Source: UBA12191 sp009937185 (GTDB taxonomy: Bacteria > Planctomycetota > UBA8108 > UBA1146). From it: a DNA stretch of 64,000 nucleotides. The notes beneath the pieces are model-generated. The model was not told where the DNA came from. It saw nothing but the letters and a program-made list of their open reading frames with translations, and made no database searches. The DNA lies in contig CALJGL010000020.1 in the NCBI GenBank assembly GCA_938075155.1, positions 1-64,000 on the forward strand, read 5' to 3'. The position numbers and the translations under genes are program-made. Below, one piece after another: positions 51,162 to 59,786 of this stretch (its first letter is position 1; each line of letters opens with the position of its first letter).

Positions 51162-53947
51162 ACTGAGTCCTCCTCGTCGTCTTGTCCCATCTCGGACAAA
51201 CTGGACTCTGCATCGACGGTGACGCCGGCAAATGCTCTCTCCCAAGAATGGGAGAATGATTTGAGAACTCTCGTTTCAGGTTCCTCAGGGTTCAATATTT
51301 CTCGCACAACATTTGTCGCACATTCCACAGCATCTATCTGGTCGTCCTCGGTCCATTTCGCCAGCATGACGGATGGACTCTCTGATTTACCGGGTAGACA
51401 GAAAAAGCCAACTTCAATATCGGAAGAGACTTGCTTCCCATCGATGACAAGGGTGGGCGAAAAATGTTTGTAGAGGGGTAACTGCAGTTTCTTCCATGGG
51501 GTTTCTTTGCCAGGCCTTCGACCGTGATCTTTTTCGGGAGAGTGCCCATGATCACCGGTTTTATAATCGAAGATACGCCATGCTCCGGTTATCTTGTTGT
51601 AATCGATCCTATCGATACGTCCGGAAACTCCTAAAGATTGCCCTTCGATCTCAAGTTTGCAATTCTTTGGGTCCAGATTGATTTCCGTGGCCACGATGTG
51701 CCAACCCTGAAATCGTATTTTGGCTTGTTCTCGTGCCCAAATCTCGAGTCGTGCTTTGGCCTGTTCCACTTGAACTAAAACTGCTGCTCTCGGGTGGCGA
51801 GCTAATTTTCTTTTTGCATATTCTTGCAACCAGTTTTCAGCGGCTACATAGATTTCTTCGGCTTTCTTGAGTTCTCTATCGGTTTCAGATTTCCCATATT
51901 TCTCCAACACCCAATGAAGCATGTTTCCAAATGAGAGTGGATTGAGCTGGCGATCCCTGTCATGACAATCGCGTAAGCTCAACATGGTTTCCATTTGAAA
52001 TAAAACAGGGTCTGTCAGCCAACGACCAAAAGCGGTGACCGAGATTTTTTCTGGGGGGAGAACACTTTTCCAGCGAGGCGGTCCAAGATCTGCGAGATCT
52101 GTATTTTCTGTTTCTTGTTCAGGTCTTTTTTCGGTGAGCAGGATTCGATGCTTATGATCGAGGAATGTCTTTAGTCGCTCTATGCCATTATTTCCGCGAA
52201 GAAGTAAGCGACTCGGAAGCATGGGATTTCCTTCGGCATCTCTTGCTGCGAGTGCGATCGATACCTTTCGTCTTCCATCCAATAAGTTGTAAAGATGGTG
52301 ACTGTCTCTTGCGACTCTTGCGTCGAATCCTGGAATATCTAATTCTCGTCGAAGTCTTTCTGGCAACAAGGGGTCCGAATTACTAGATCCCGAAAGTCGT
52401 CCTTCTGAAATGCCGGACAAAATAAGATGAGGCGCATTGTCCATGGGGAGTTCTAGCCAGCCCAATGCCTCCATGCTGAGGCCATCGTCATCTTCGGGAA
52501 GCATCGCATCGGTCGTTAACTCGTGGATCAAATGGGCCAGTTCTTCACCGGAGAGGTGGCAAGCCGTCCAAAGTCCACAAGAGCGTAGATTTTCCAGAAT
52601 CTCGACAAGGGTTTCAGAGCCGGATTCGGGCCAATTCGGCATTCCCTCTTCATCAGATCCCAATAATCCTGATAGGACTTCGATGTATTGATCGAGACGT
52701 TGAAGGAAATCATCTTCCCGTCGATGGAGGGGAGCGAGAGCGGAGCTCAGTGCCGCAACTGCAGGAGGAGCCCCAGGATCATCTCCGAGTACGGGTTGCC
52801 GATCTCTGCACCACTGATCCAGATCCTTGATCACGTTGATGGTTTTGCCCTGACGGTCAGTTCGACTAGGAAGCCATGACAATATTTCAGGATATCGGGC
52901 GAGGGCCACCAAGGCTCCTGAGGTTTCGTTGGAGATGGCGTCTTTGATTCCTGTGATCAATCGACCACAGGCTGTCAGGCTGTAAGGCTGACCTGCCGCG
53001 AGATGAAGTCCCATAGAATTCCGACGGAAGGTTTCCGAGATCCATGGCATCAGATCATTGTCTGCCACTCCCAGTCGAACATCGCTGGTTTTTTTGATCT
53101 CGTCTATTTGTGAAACATGATCGATCATCGCCAAAGCGAGGTCTTGTGGCGTGTCTGTAACGAGGAAGTGTTCCGGATCTGGCATCAACGTATTTTCCCA
53201 TTCAGCCGGGTCGGGTCTTCCATATTCGTCGTAGAGATGTTGGTCTTGTTCCAGAGCGTCGATCCAGATTTCGCAGCGGGTGTGCTCCGCGAGCCACTCT
53301 CGAGTTCTTTTCGGGAGTTCCATCAAACCGATCAGGATGACTTCGGCTTGAGTTTGGGTCGGAGATCCATGGTTGAATCCGCTCTGACTGACATCCCAAT
53401 CTCTCAAGAATCCCTGTCTGCGGTTTTCGATTTTTTCTAATGCTCGTAAACGCAGGGCGCATTCCTGATCACGATCGGCGGCTATATGTGCCGCCGCGCC
53501 GGGGTTGAGGCCCTCAGTTCTCAAAGTGGTTGTGATTCTGGAAAATAGTTTGCCCATGGCCAGAAGACCTGAAGTGCCGCTCAGGTCAGGATCGATGCCC
53601 AGAGGTTCGAGGTCCTCGGAAGGCGAGGATTTTAACGCGAGTAACCATGAAATCTTTTCTTCAGCAGGAGTGACGAGGGGAAGGTCACGAGTCGTCAGGA
53701 GCTCTTCGAGTTGGCCCGGAGTTACGCAGGAAGGAGGCAGAAGGCTTCTACCGAGTTCCCCACAGAACTCCTGCAGGTACCTCATGAACAACCGGATGGC
53801 CCTTCGGCCAGGTAGGGCGGCGTGAAACCGTCTTAGGTCGACGGGAGAGCCCTCAGGGGCCTCTGTACCCATGCTGAGCATTCTGTGGGCGGCCAGCCTC
53901 AATACGAGGTCAGATTTTCCCAAAAAGACCTGTTTCATTTGTGACAT
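51158..53947 (-). CDS. addB: AddB/RecC-type subunit with PD-(D/E)XK nuclease
   Basis: 929 residues from ATG 53947, chosen because AAGGAG lies six bases upstream; the frame stays open to 54049 without a ribosome site. The N-terminal two thirds resemble a RecC/AddB scaffold and no Walker A is visible. The C-terminus has LNPLSFGNMLHWVLEKYG, SGRIDRIDYN and WRIFDYKTGDHG followed by LQLPLYKHF, that is, GxxDR, (D)xK and QLxxY of a RecB-family nuclease. The Cys cluster that binds [4Fe-4S] in Bacillus AddB is not seen. Both addA and addB therefore carry nuclease motifs, as in AddAB rather than RecBCD. Confidence 0.85.
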   Translation of the reverse strand: MSQMKQVFLGKSDLVLRLAAHRMLSMGTEAPEGSPVDLRRFHAALPGRRAIRLFMRYLQEFCGELGRSLLPPSCVTPGQLEELLTTRDLPLVTPAEEKISWLLALKSSPSEDLEPLGIDPDLSGTSGLLAMGKLFSRITTTLRTEGLNPGAAAHIAADRDQECALRLRALEKIENRRQGFLRDWDVSQSGFNHGSPTQTQAEVILIGLMELPKRTREWLAEHTRCEIWIDALEQDQHLYDEYGRPDPAEWENTLMPDPEHFLVTDTPQDLALAMIDHVSQIDEIKKTSDVRLGVADNDLMPWISETFRRNSMGLHLAAGQPYSLTACGRLITGIKDAISNETSGALVALARYPEILSWLPSRTDRQGKTINVIKDLDQWCRDRQPVLGDDPGAPPAVAALSSALAPLHRREDDFLQRLDQYIEVLSGLLGSDEEGMPNWPESGSETLVEILENLRSCGLWTACHLSGEELAHLIHELTTDAMLPEDDDGLSMEALGWLELPMDNAPHLILSGISEGRLSGSSNSDPLLPERLRRELDIPGFDARVARDSHHLYNLLDGRRKVSIALAARDAEGNPMLPSRLLLRGNNGIERLKTFLDHKHRILLTEKRPEQETENTDLADLGPPRWKSVLPPEKISVTAFGRWLTDPVLFQMETMLSLRDCHDRDRQLNPLSFGNMLHWVLEKYGKSETDRELKKAEEIYVAAENWLQEYAKRKLARHPRAAVLVQVEQAKARLEIWAREQAKIRFQGWHIVATEINLDPKNCKLEIEGQSLGVSGRIDRIDYNKITGAWRIFDYKTGDHGHSPEKDHGRRPGKETPWKKLQLPLYKHFSPTLVIDGKQVSSDIEVGFFCLPGKSESPSVMLAKWTEDDQIDAVECATNVVREILNPEEPETRVLKSFSHSWERAFAGVTVDAESSLSEMGQDDEEDSV

Positions 53948-54078
53948 GTCACTCCTTTTTCTCAGGTCATCTACGAGCGAATCGAGACATTCTGACAGAA
54001 TATGAAATTGCCCCCTGAAAACTTCTTCGTCAACCCGGTCGCTACTCATGGCCGAGAGTGCTCTGCACGGGTAGATTC

Positions 54079-55611
54079 ATGAGTATGAATTCCCGCAAAG
54101 ACCCGTCCTATGGATTTGTGATCGATAACCGCAGCTGTATCGGTTGTCACGCATGCACTGTGGCCTGCAAAACGGAGCACTCCGATCCTGTAGGAATTAA
54201 TAAAACTTGGGTTCAATACCTCGAAAAAGGGGTCCACCCCAAGGCGGAGCGATCCTTCCACGTCATGAGGTGCAATCATTGTGCAAATGCGCCCTGTGTT
54301 GAGATTTGTCCGACAGCGAGTCTTTCTGTTCGTAAAGATGCCATCGTAGATTTCGATCCAGCTCGTTGTATTGGCTGCAAAGCTTGTATGCAGGCGTGTC
54401 CCTACGACGCCATCGATATTCACCCCGAGACGGGGACAGCGACCAAGTGCAACTATTGTTCACACCGTGTCGATGCCGGGCGTGAACCGGCCTGTGCTGT
54501 GGTTTGTCCCACAGGAGCCATCGTAACAGGGGATCTCTCGAATCCTGAAAGCAGGATTGCACGCCTTGTTGCTGGCGAGCCGACGATGGTGAGAAAACCC
54601 GAAAAAGGAACTCTTCCAAAGATTCATTACATTGAGGGGCACATTGAAGCGCTCGACCCGTTGGCCAGTCATAGACCCCAGCGGACTCTTTGGGGGGAAC
54701 GTCAGACTGACGGAACAGATGATCGAACAGATATTCCTGCAGAGCCAGCAAGAGGTGCACCGACAAGATCCTACGATATCCAACAGCGTCATGCGCTCAG
54801 TTGGGGTTGGAAGGTCAGCGCATATCTTTGGACAAAGTCAGTGGCCGCAGGAGTCGTCATGGTTCCAGCATTACTCCTTCCTTTTGAGAGGCCTAGTCTC
54901 ATCGATGCAGCTTTGGATAGCGCATGGCTTCTTGCGCTGATTTTCATGGCCATCACTGGAGCGTTATTAGTCGGCGATCTCAAGAAGCCGGAGAGATTTC
55001 TTTGGGTTCTACTGAGACCCCAATGGTCTTCGTGGTTGGTCAGGGGAGCCTACGGGATCACTGTCTATAATGGGATTCTTCTACTCGGAATTCTGTTGAA
55101 GAGCAGAGTGTCTTCGTGGCCTGGATTGATCATCCTTATCTCCGGAGGAATTTTCGGCACTTTTGTCGCAGCGTACTCGGGTTGGCTCTTTGGCCAAGCC
55201 AAGGGCAGAGACTTTTGGCAATCTGCCCTTTCTCCTTTGCATCTGACGTTACAAGCATGCGTGGCGGGGGCAGCAACTCTTTGGTTATTGGATCCTTCGG
55301 GGTTAGGTGAACTTAAAGTTTGGTTGCTGGGATTCCTCATCTTGGAAACACCGTTCGTTCTCTTGGATGTTCATGGTCGTCATTCAACCGAAGCGGCCCG
55401 TAGAGCGGCAAAGTCGATTCTTGTTGGGCATCGAGGACGGCTTTATTGGCTCGGTGCTTTGGGCCTCGGTCGCCTGATACCGATCCTGTGGATCGTGTTT
55501 TTGGATTCCGACAAGGGTTTAGCGGCAGTCCCAGCTCTTCTTGCACTACTTGGAATCGCGGTTTGGGAACATCTATGGGTGGAGGCGCCCCAACGTCTCC
55601 CCTTGGCTTGA
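54079..55611 (+). CDS. Fused four-cluster ferredoxin and NrfD-like membrane subunit of a molybdoenzyme complex
   Basis: About 510 residues from ATG 54079 (GTG 54058 and ATG 54085 also in frame). Residues about 10-170 carry four [4Fe-4S] motifs: CIGCHACTVACKTEH, CNHCANAPCVEICPT, CIGCKACMQACPYDA and CNYCSHRVDAGREPAC..CP, the NrfC/DmsB/PsrB pattern. After a linker, residues about 245-505 form an NrfD/PsrC-like protein of about eight helices (WTKSVAAGVVMVPALLL, ALIFMAITGALLVGDL, LILISGGIFGTFVAAYSGWL). Usually these are two genes. No Tat signal is seen, so the clusters probably face the cytoplasm. It is followed by the molybdopterin subunit and likely links that enzyme to the quinone pool. Confidence 0.88.
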   Translation: MSMNSRKDPSYGFVIDNRSCIGCHACTVACKTEHSDPVGINKTWVQYLEKGVHPKAERSFHVMRCNHCANAPCVEICPTASLSVRKDAIVDFDPARCIGCKACMQACPYDAIDIHPETGTATKCNYCSHRVDAGREPACAVVCPTGAIVTGDLSNPESRIARLVAGEPTMVRKPEKGTLPKIHYIEGHIEALDPLASHRPQRTLWGERQTDGTDDRTDIPAEPARGAPTRSYDIQQRHALSWGWKVSAYLWTKSVAAGVVMVPALLLPFERPSLIDAALDSAWLLALIFMAITGALLVGDLKKPERFLWVLLRPQWSSWLVRGAYGITVYNGILLLGILLKSRVSSWPGLIILISGGIFGTFVAAYSGWLFGQAKGRDFWQSALSPLHLTLQACVAGAATLWLLDPSGLGELKVWLLGFLILETPFVLLDVHGRHSTEAARRAAKSILVGHRGRLYWLGALGLGRLIPILWIVFLDSDKGLAAVPALLALLGIAVWEHLWVEAPQRLPLA

Positions 55612-55621
55612 GGAGTCTCAT

Positions 55622-58471
55622 ATGAAAGACAAGATCAGCTGGATCGAAAAACTGGCAGGGCTTGTTGGCCTAGTTCCTAGTGAGCGTAAGTGGCCTGAGC
55701 CCAAGCCTTATGGTGAGGGTCTTCTTAGATATCCGCCTTTCGAGAAATGGCTCGATGTCGAGGAGTTGGATAGCAAGAGAAAGCCCCGCCGCTTGGCGAT
55801 GGTCCCTACGACTTGCTTCAATTGTGAGGCCGCCTGCGGATTACTCGCCGCGGTGGATAAAGACAGCAGAGAAATACTTCGTATTGAAGGTAATCCATTG
55901 CACCCCGGAAGTCGGGGGAAGAACTGTGCGAAGGGGCCGGCGACTCTCAATCAGGTTCAAGACCCCGAGCGGATACTTCAGCCTATGCGGCGCGTGGGGC
56001 CCCGGGGAGAAGGAAAATTTGAACCGATCAGTTGGGATGCCGCTCTCGATCAAATCGCCTCATCGATACAAGAAAAGTTTGATTCGGATCAACATGACGA
56101 AGTGATGTATCACGTCGGACGCCCCGGTCATGAGGGTGCTGTTGAAAGAGTTATCCAAGCATGGGGGATCGATGGGCATAATAGTCATACCACTGTTTGC
56201 TCTGCCAGCGCGCGCGCGGGTTATCAGTTCACATGGGGATACGATCGACCCGCTCCTGACCACGCTAATGCGCAACTGATTCTATTATTGAGTGCTCATT
56301 TGGAATCGGGTCATTACTTCAATCCTCACGCACAGCGGATCATGGAGGCGAAGGAACGTGGAGCACGAATCATCGTCATGGATCCTCGTCTTTCAAATAC
56401 AGCATCTCGTGCTGATCTTTGGTTGCCGACACGACCTGGAACCGAGGGAGCTGTTCTATTGGCAGCTCTTCGGATCCTGATCGATGAGGGAAGAATCGAT
56501 CTTCCTTTTGTCGAAAACTGGGTCGATTGGCGTGGGTATATGGAAGCGTTGCATCCGGAAGAAACACCTTCCGTAGATGTTTTCTTGAAGCGTTTTAGTG
56601 AACACTTGAAACAGTGGACTCCAGCAGAGGCTGAGCAGTATTCGGGTCTTGAGGCCGGTAGTGTTCGCCAGTTGGCAGATGAAATTTATCGAGCTGGAAA
56701 CCGGATTGCCGCCCATTGTTGGCGAAGTGCTGCGAGTGGAAATCTCGGGGGTTGGCAGATTGCCAGAGCTTTGGCGATTCTCAATGCCTTCACAGGATCT
56801 TTGGGGGTAGAGGGCGGAACATCTCCAGCGGGTTGGAACAAGTTCAAGCCTGCGTTCTTTACCACACCTGATCCCGGGAAGCGTTGGAATGAACTGATCT
56901 GGCCCAAGCAATGGCCTACTTCATTCTATGAAATGAGTCATCTGTTACCGCATCTGGTAGAGGATGGTGTCGGCAAGATCGGGGTGTACTTCACTCGAGT
57001 CTTCAATCCTGTCTGGACTTATCCAGATGGGATGTCATGGATGAAAATGCTCTCTGACGAAGACAAGGTCGGGCTCCATGTTGCTATGACCCCGACTTGG
57101 AATGAGACCGCTTATTATGCCGATCTTGTATTGCCGATGGGGCATTCGACGGAACGGCATGATGTTCAAAGTTTAGAAACCCATTCCGCACGGTGGCTCT
57201 CTTTTCGTCAGCCGGTCTTTCGGGCGTTAGCCCGATTGGAAGGAAAACCCAGTGGCGACACTCGCGGATTTAATCCGGGGGAAGTTTGGGAAGAAGACGA
57301 ATTTTGGATAGAGCTCTCTTGGCGTATTGACCCAGATGGCTCCAGAGGAATCCGGAAGCATTTCGAATCCCCATATCGCCCGGGTGAAAAGGTTACGGTC
57401 GAGGAGCAATACCGACATATGTTCGAGAACAGTGTCCCTGGGCTCCCCGAAAAAGCAGCAGAGAATGATATGTCCCCATTCGAGTACATGAGTCGTGTTG
57501 GAGCACACGAATTGCCCGGGGAAGCATATCTCCTACATGAAAAAGCAGTGGAACTCAAAGATGATGAATTACCCTTAGTGGATCCGCTTTCAGGCCTCGC
57601 AACCGTCGAAGGTAAGGTCGTAGGTGTGGCTGTCGATGGTGCGATCAGGCAGGGCTTTCCAACGCCCAGCAAAAAGGTGGAGATCTACTCCGGAATCCTC
57701 GCAGATTGGGGATTTACTGAAGAAGCTCTCCCGGGTGTTCCTCAGAGTCATGTCGGCCCAGAGGAACTCGATCCAAAGATGGGAATCTACGTATTGGTTC
57801 CTACTTTCAGACTTCCGACGATGATTCATTCTCGATCTGCAAATTCCAAACACCTGATGGAAATCTCTCATGCCAATCCGGTTTGGATTCATCCCGACGA
57901 TGCTCAGCTCCATGGTATTGACGATGGAGAACTGGTCAGGGTAGAGACTGAAATAGGCCATTTTGTGAACCGTGGAAGGATCACAGATGGAATCCGTCCG
58001 GGAGTCATCGCCTGTTCTCATCATATGGGAAGATGGCGTAAGGAAAATGGTCCTGGCTCTCGTTGGGCAAGTGCCACTGTGAAGTTTGAAGACATGCCGG
58101 ATGGCAGTATTCGTATGCGTCGTCAAGAAGGGCCTAAGCCTTTCAAGAGTGACGACCCTGATAGTGAGCGTGGCTGGTGGGATGAAAGCGGTGTTCATCA
58201 AAACCTGGCTTTCCCTGTCCAGACGGATCCTGTCAGTGGGATGCATTGTTGGCACCAAAGAGTTCGATTGAGGGTTGCGAGCCCTACTGATAAATACGGT
58301 GACGTCGTCGTGAGTCCCGAAAAGTCCCGAGAGGCCCATCGTAAATGGATCGCGATGACTCGTCCCGCAGATCCAGATAAGAATGGTGGTCTACGTAGAC
58401 CTCGCGAAATTCCAAGGCCACTGAGTCGGGATCCTGAGGCATATAATTTCAAAGTGAACGATGGAGAGTAA
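55622..58471 (+). CDS. Molybdopterin oxidoreductase catalytic subunit (DMSO-reductase superfamily)
   Basis: 949 residues from ATG 55622 with GAGGAG nine bases upstream, the start lying just past the previous stop. A [4Fe-4S] motif is at about residues 63-104 (PTTCFNCEAACGLLA, then GKNCAKGPATL). Bis-pterin binding segments follow, and the likely Mo ligand is Cys193 in HNSHTTVCSASARAG. Others: RIIVMDPRLSNTASRADLWL, HSTERHDVQSLETHSARWL, and the C-terminal molydop-binding domain SRSANSKHLMEISHANP and CSHHMGRW. No twin-arginine signal is present, so it is cytoplasmic. The closest functional type (formate, thiosulfate, polysulfide, nitrate or other) cannot be decided from motifs alone. It shares an operon with the FeS/NrfD fusion. 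Confidence 0.9.
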   Translation: MKDKISWIEKLAGLVGLVPSERKWPEPKPYGEGLLRYPPFEKWLDVEELDSKRKPRRLAMVPTTCFNCEAACGLLAAVDKDSREILRIEGNPLHPGSRGKNCAKGPATLNQVQDPERILQPMRRVGPRGEGKFEPISWDAALDQIASSIQEKFDSDQHDEVMYHVGRPGHEGAVERVIQAWGIDGHNSHTTVCSASARAGYQFTWGYDRPAPDHANAQLILLLSAHLESGHYFNPHAQRIMEAKERGARIIVMDPRLSNTASRADLWLPTRPGTEGAVLLAALRILIDEGRIDLPFVENWVDWRGYMEALHPEETPSVDVFLKRFSEHLKQWTPAEAEQYSGLEAGSVRQLADEIYRAGNRIAAHCWRSAASGNLGGWQIARALAILNAFTGSLGVEGGTSPAGWNKFKPAFFTTPDPGKRWNELIWPKQWPTSFYEMSHLLPHLVEDGVGKIGVYFTRVFNPVWTYPDGMSWMKMLSDEDKVGLHVAMTPTWNETAYYADLVLPMGHSTERHDVQSLETHSARWLSFRQPVFRALARLEGKPSGDTRGFNPGEVWEEDEFWIELSWRIDPDGSRGIRKHFESPYRPGEKVTVEEQYRHMFENSVPGLPEKAAENDMSPFEYMSRVGAHELPGEAYLLHEKAVELKDDELPLVDPLSGLATVEGKVVGVAVDGAIRQGFPTPSKKVEIYSGILADWGFTEEALPGVPQSHVGPEELDPKMGIYVLVPTFRLPTMIHSRSANSKHLMEISHANPVWIHPDDAQLHGIDDGELVRVETEIGHFVNRGRITDGIRPGVIACSHHMGRWRKENGPGSRWASATVKFEDMPDGSIRMRRQEGPKPFKSDDPDSERGWWDESGVHQNLAFPVQTDPVSGMHCWHQRVRLRVASPTDKYGDVVVSPEKSREAHRKWIAMTRPADPDKNGGLRRPREIPRPLSRDPEAYNFKVNDGE

Positions 58472-59090
58472 AGACGTGACCACTTCACTGCTGGAGGGAC
58501 TTCCTCTTATTGTGGAGACTTCCCCTGAGTGGGCACCGTTAGCCTGCTCACGTTTAGACGAAGTTCTCCGCGATCATGCTTGGTGTGAATACAAGGCTGC
58601 GAGCGCAGGCCTTGGATTGATGGCCCGATTTCCAGAGAGTGAATTTCTACACCGGCCGATGGTCGCACTCGTTCAGGAAGAGATGTTGCACTTTCGTCAA
58701 GTCACAGATCTATTGAAAGAGAGAGGAGTCTCTTTGGGGGCACCTCTACCGGATCCTTATGTGAAAAAGTTGCGGGGATTACTCTGTGCAAAAGGATCGG
58801 GCATTGGCGGACTGGGCGATCACCTGATTGTGAACGCGTTTATTGAAGCACGCTCATGTGAACGATTTAGAGTCTTGTCGAAAGCATTGGCTGAAGGAAC
58901 TGAGGAAGAGCGAACCCTCTCCGATTTTTATCAACGATTAGCAGATGCAGAAGGTCGGCACTGGGAGTCATTCCGAGACCTCGCCATGGAAGTATGTCCA
59001 GAAGAGGTCGTATTGAGAAGAATTCATGAAGCAGCAGAGATTGAAGCTGAACTGATTTCAGAGATGCCAATAGAAGCAAGGATGCATTAG
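58461..59090 (+). CDS. miaE: tRNA 2-methylthio-N6-isopentenyladenosine-37 hydroxylase MiaE-like protein
   Basis: 209 residues with the ferritin-like di-iron fold of MiaE. Diagnostic segments: DHAWCEYKAASAGLGLM, LVQEEMLHFRQVTDLL (ExxH ligand pair), PYVKKLRGLL, DHLIVNAFIEARSCERFRVL (the highly conserved EARSCERF), and LADAEGRHWESFRDLA (second ExxH). MiaE hydroxylates the isopentenyl group of ms2i6A37 in tRNA using O2. ATG lies inside the end of the molybdoenzyme gene, so it is translationally coupled to it, an unusual partnership. Its stop overlaps the next start (TAGTG). Confidence 0.9.
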   Translation: MESKDVTTSLLEGLPLIVETSPEWAPLACSRLDEVLRDHAWCEYKAASAGLGLMARFPESEFLHRPMVALVQEEMLHFRQVTDLLKERGVSLGAPLPDPYVKKLRGLLCAKGSGIGGLGDHLIVNAFIEARSCERFRVLSKALAEGTEEERTLSDFYQRLADAEGRHWESFRDLAMEVCPEEVVLRRIHEAAEIEAELISEMPIEARMH

Positions 59091-59764
59091 TGGCTCGGCA
59101 GGTGGTGGTCACGGGTTGTAGTCGTGGAATCGGGCGCGCTCTCGTTGAAGCATTTCAGGAGAGAGGCATCCCAGTCGCAGGCTGTGCGAGAAGTTCGAAT
59201 GCTGTCGCTGAACTAGGACCTGACCCTCGATTTAGGCCGCTCGATGTTTGCGATGGTGACGGGCTAGAGGACTGGGTCCGAGATCTCGAAGCAGATCAAT
59301 TTGAGGCGGATCTGATTATTGCCAATGCTGGTATGCTCAATGTTCGCGCGCCATTCTGGAAGGTCTCCAATAAAGAGTTCTCAGATGTTGTCGATGTCAA
59401 TGTGAAGGGAGTCTTCCAGACTCTCAAAGCCTTCACTCCCGGCATGATAGAGAGAGGCCGTGGCACTTTGGTTGCCCTATCTTCTGGGTGGGGTCGAAGT
59501 ACATCACCCGAGGTGGCACCTTACTGTGCATCTAAGTTTGCTATTGAAGGACTGATGGGCTCGATTGCTCAAGAGCTTCCTAGTGGCTTAGCAGCTGTGG
59601 CTCTTTCTCCAGGTGTGGTTCATACAGAAATGCTGAAGCGAGCTTTTGGAGAAAAGGACGCCTCCATGGCAGTGGAACCCAGTGATTGGGGCAGGGAAGC
59701 GGTAGAATTTCTGCTGTCACTGGGGCCTGAGAACTCGGGGAGTTCTCTTTCATTTCAGAGGTGA
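59090..59764 (+). CDS. Short-chain dehydrogenase/reductase
   Basis: 224 residues from a GTG overlapping the miaE stop. Cofactor motif TGCSRGIG is at 8-15, then IIANAGMLNV (NAG), LVALSSGWG (catalytic Ser) and YCASKFAIEG (Tyr-x-x-x-Lys). LSPGVVHTEML closes the substrate side. A classical cytoplasmic SDR of unknown substrate; the operon context with miaE and the molybdoenzyme gives no clear clue. Slightly shorter than the family's usual 240-260. Confidence 0.9.
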   Translation: MARQVVVTGCSRGIGRALVEAFQERGIPVAGCARSSNAVAELGPDPRFRPLDVCDGDGLEDWVRDLEADQFEADLIIANAGMLNVRAPFWKVSNKEFSDVVDVNVKGVFQTLKAFTPGMIERGRGTLVALSSGWGRSTSPEVAPYCASKFAIEGLMGSIAQELPSGLAAVALSPGVVHTEMLKRAFGEKDASMAVEPSDWGREAVEFLLSLGPENSGSSLSFQR

Positions 59765-59786
59765 TCCCAGCGGAGACCCTTTAATT

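Noticed and set aside
53948..54049. Longer addB start at 54049
   Set aside because: Leaves about 30 bases to the divergent gene and has no ribosome site, while ATG 53947 has a strong one.
55622..58471. Selenocysteine in the molybdoenzyme
   Set aside because: The Mo-ligand position is a Cys codon and no in-frame TGA is present.
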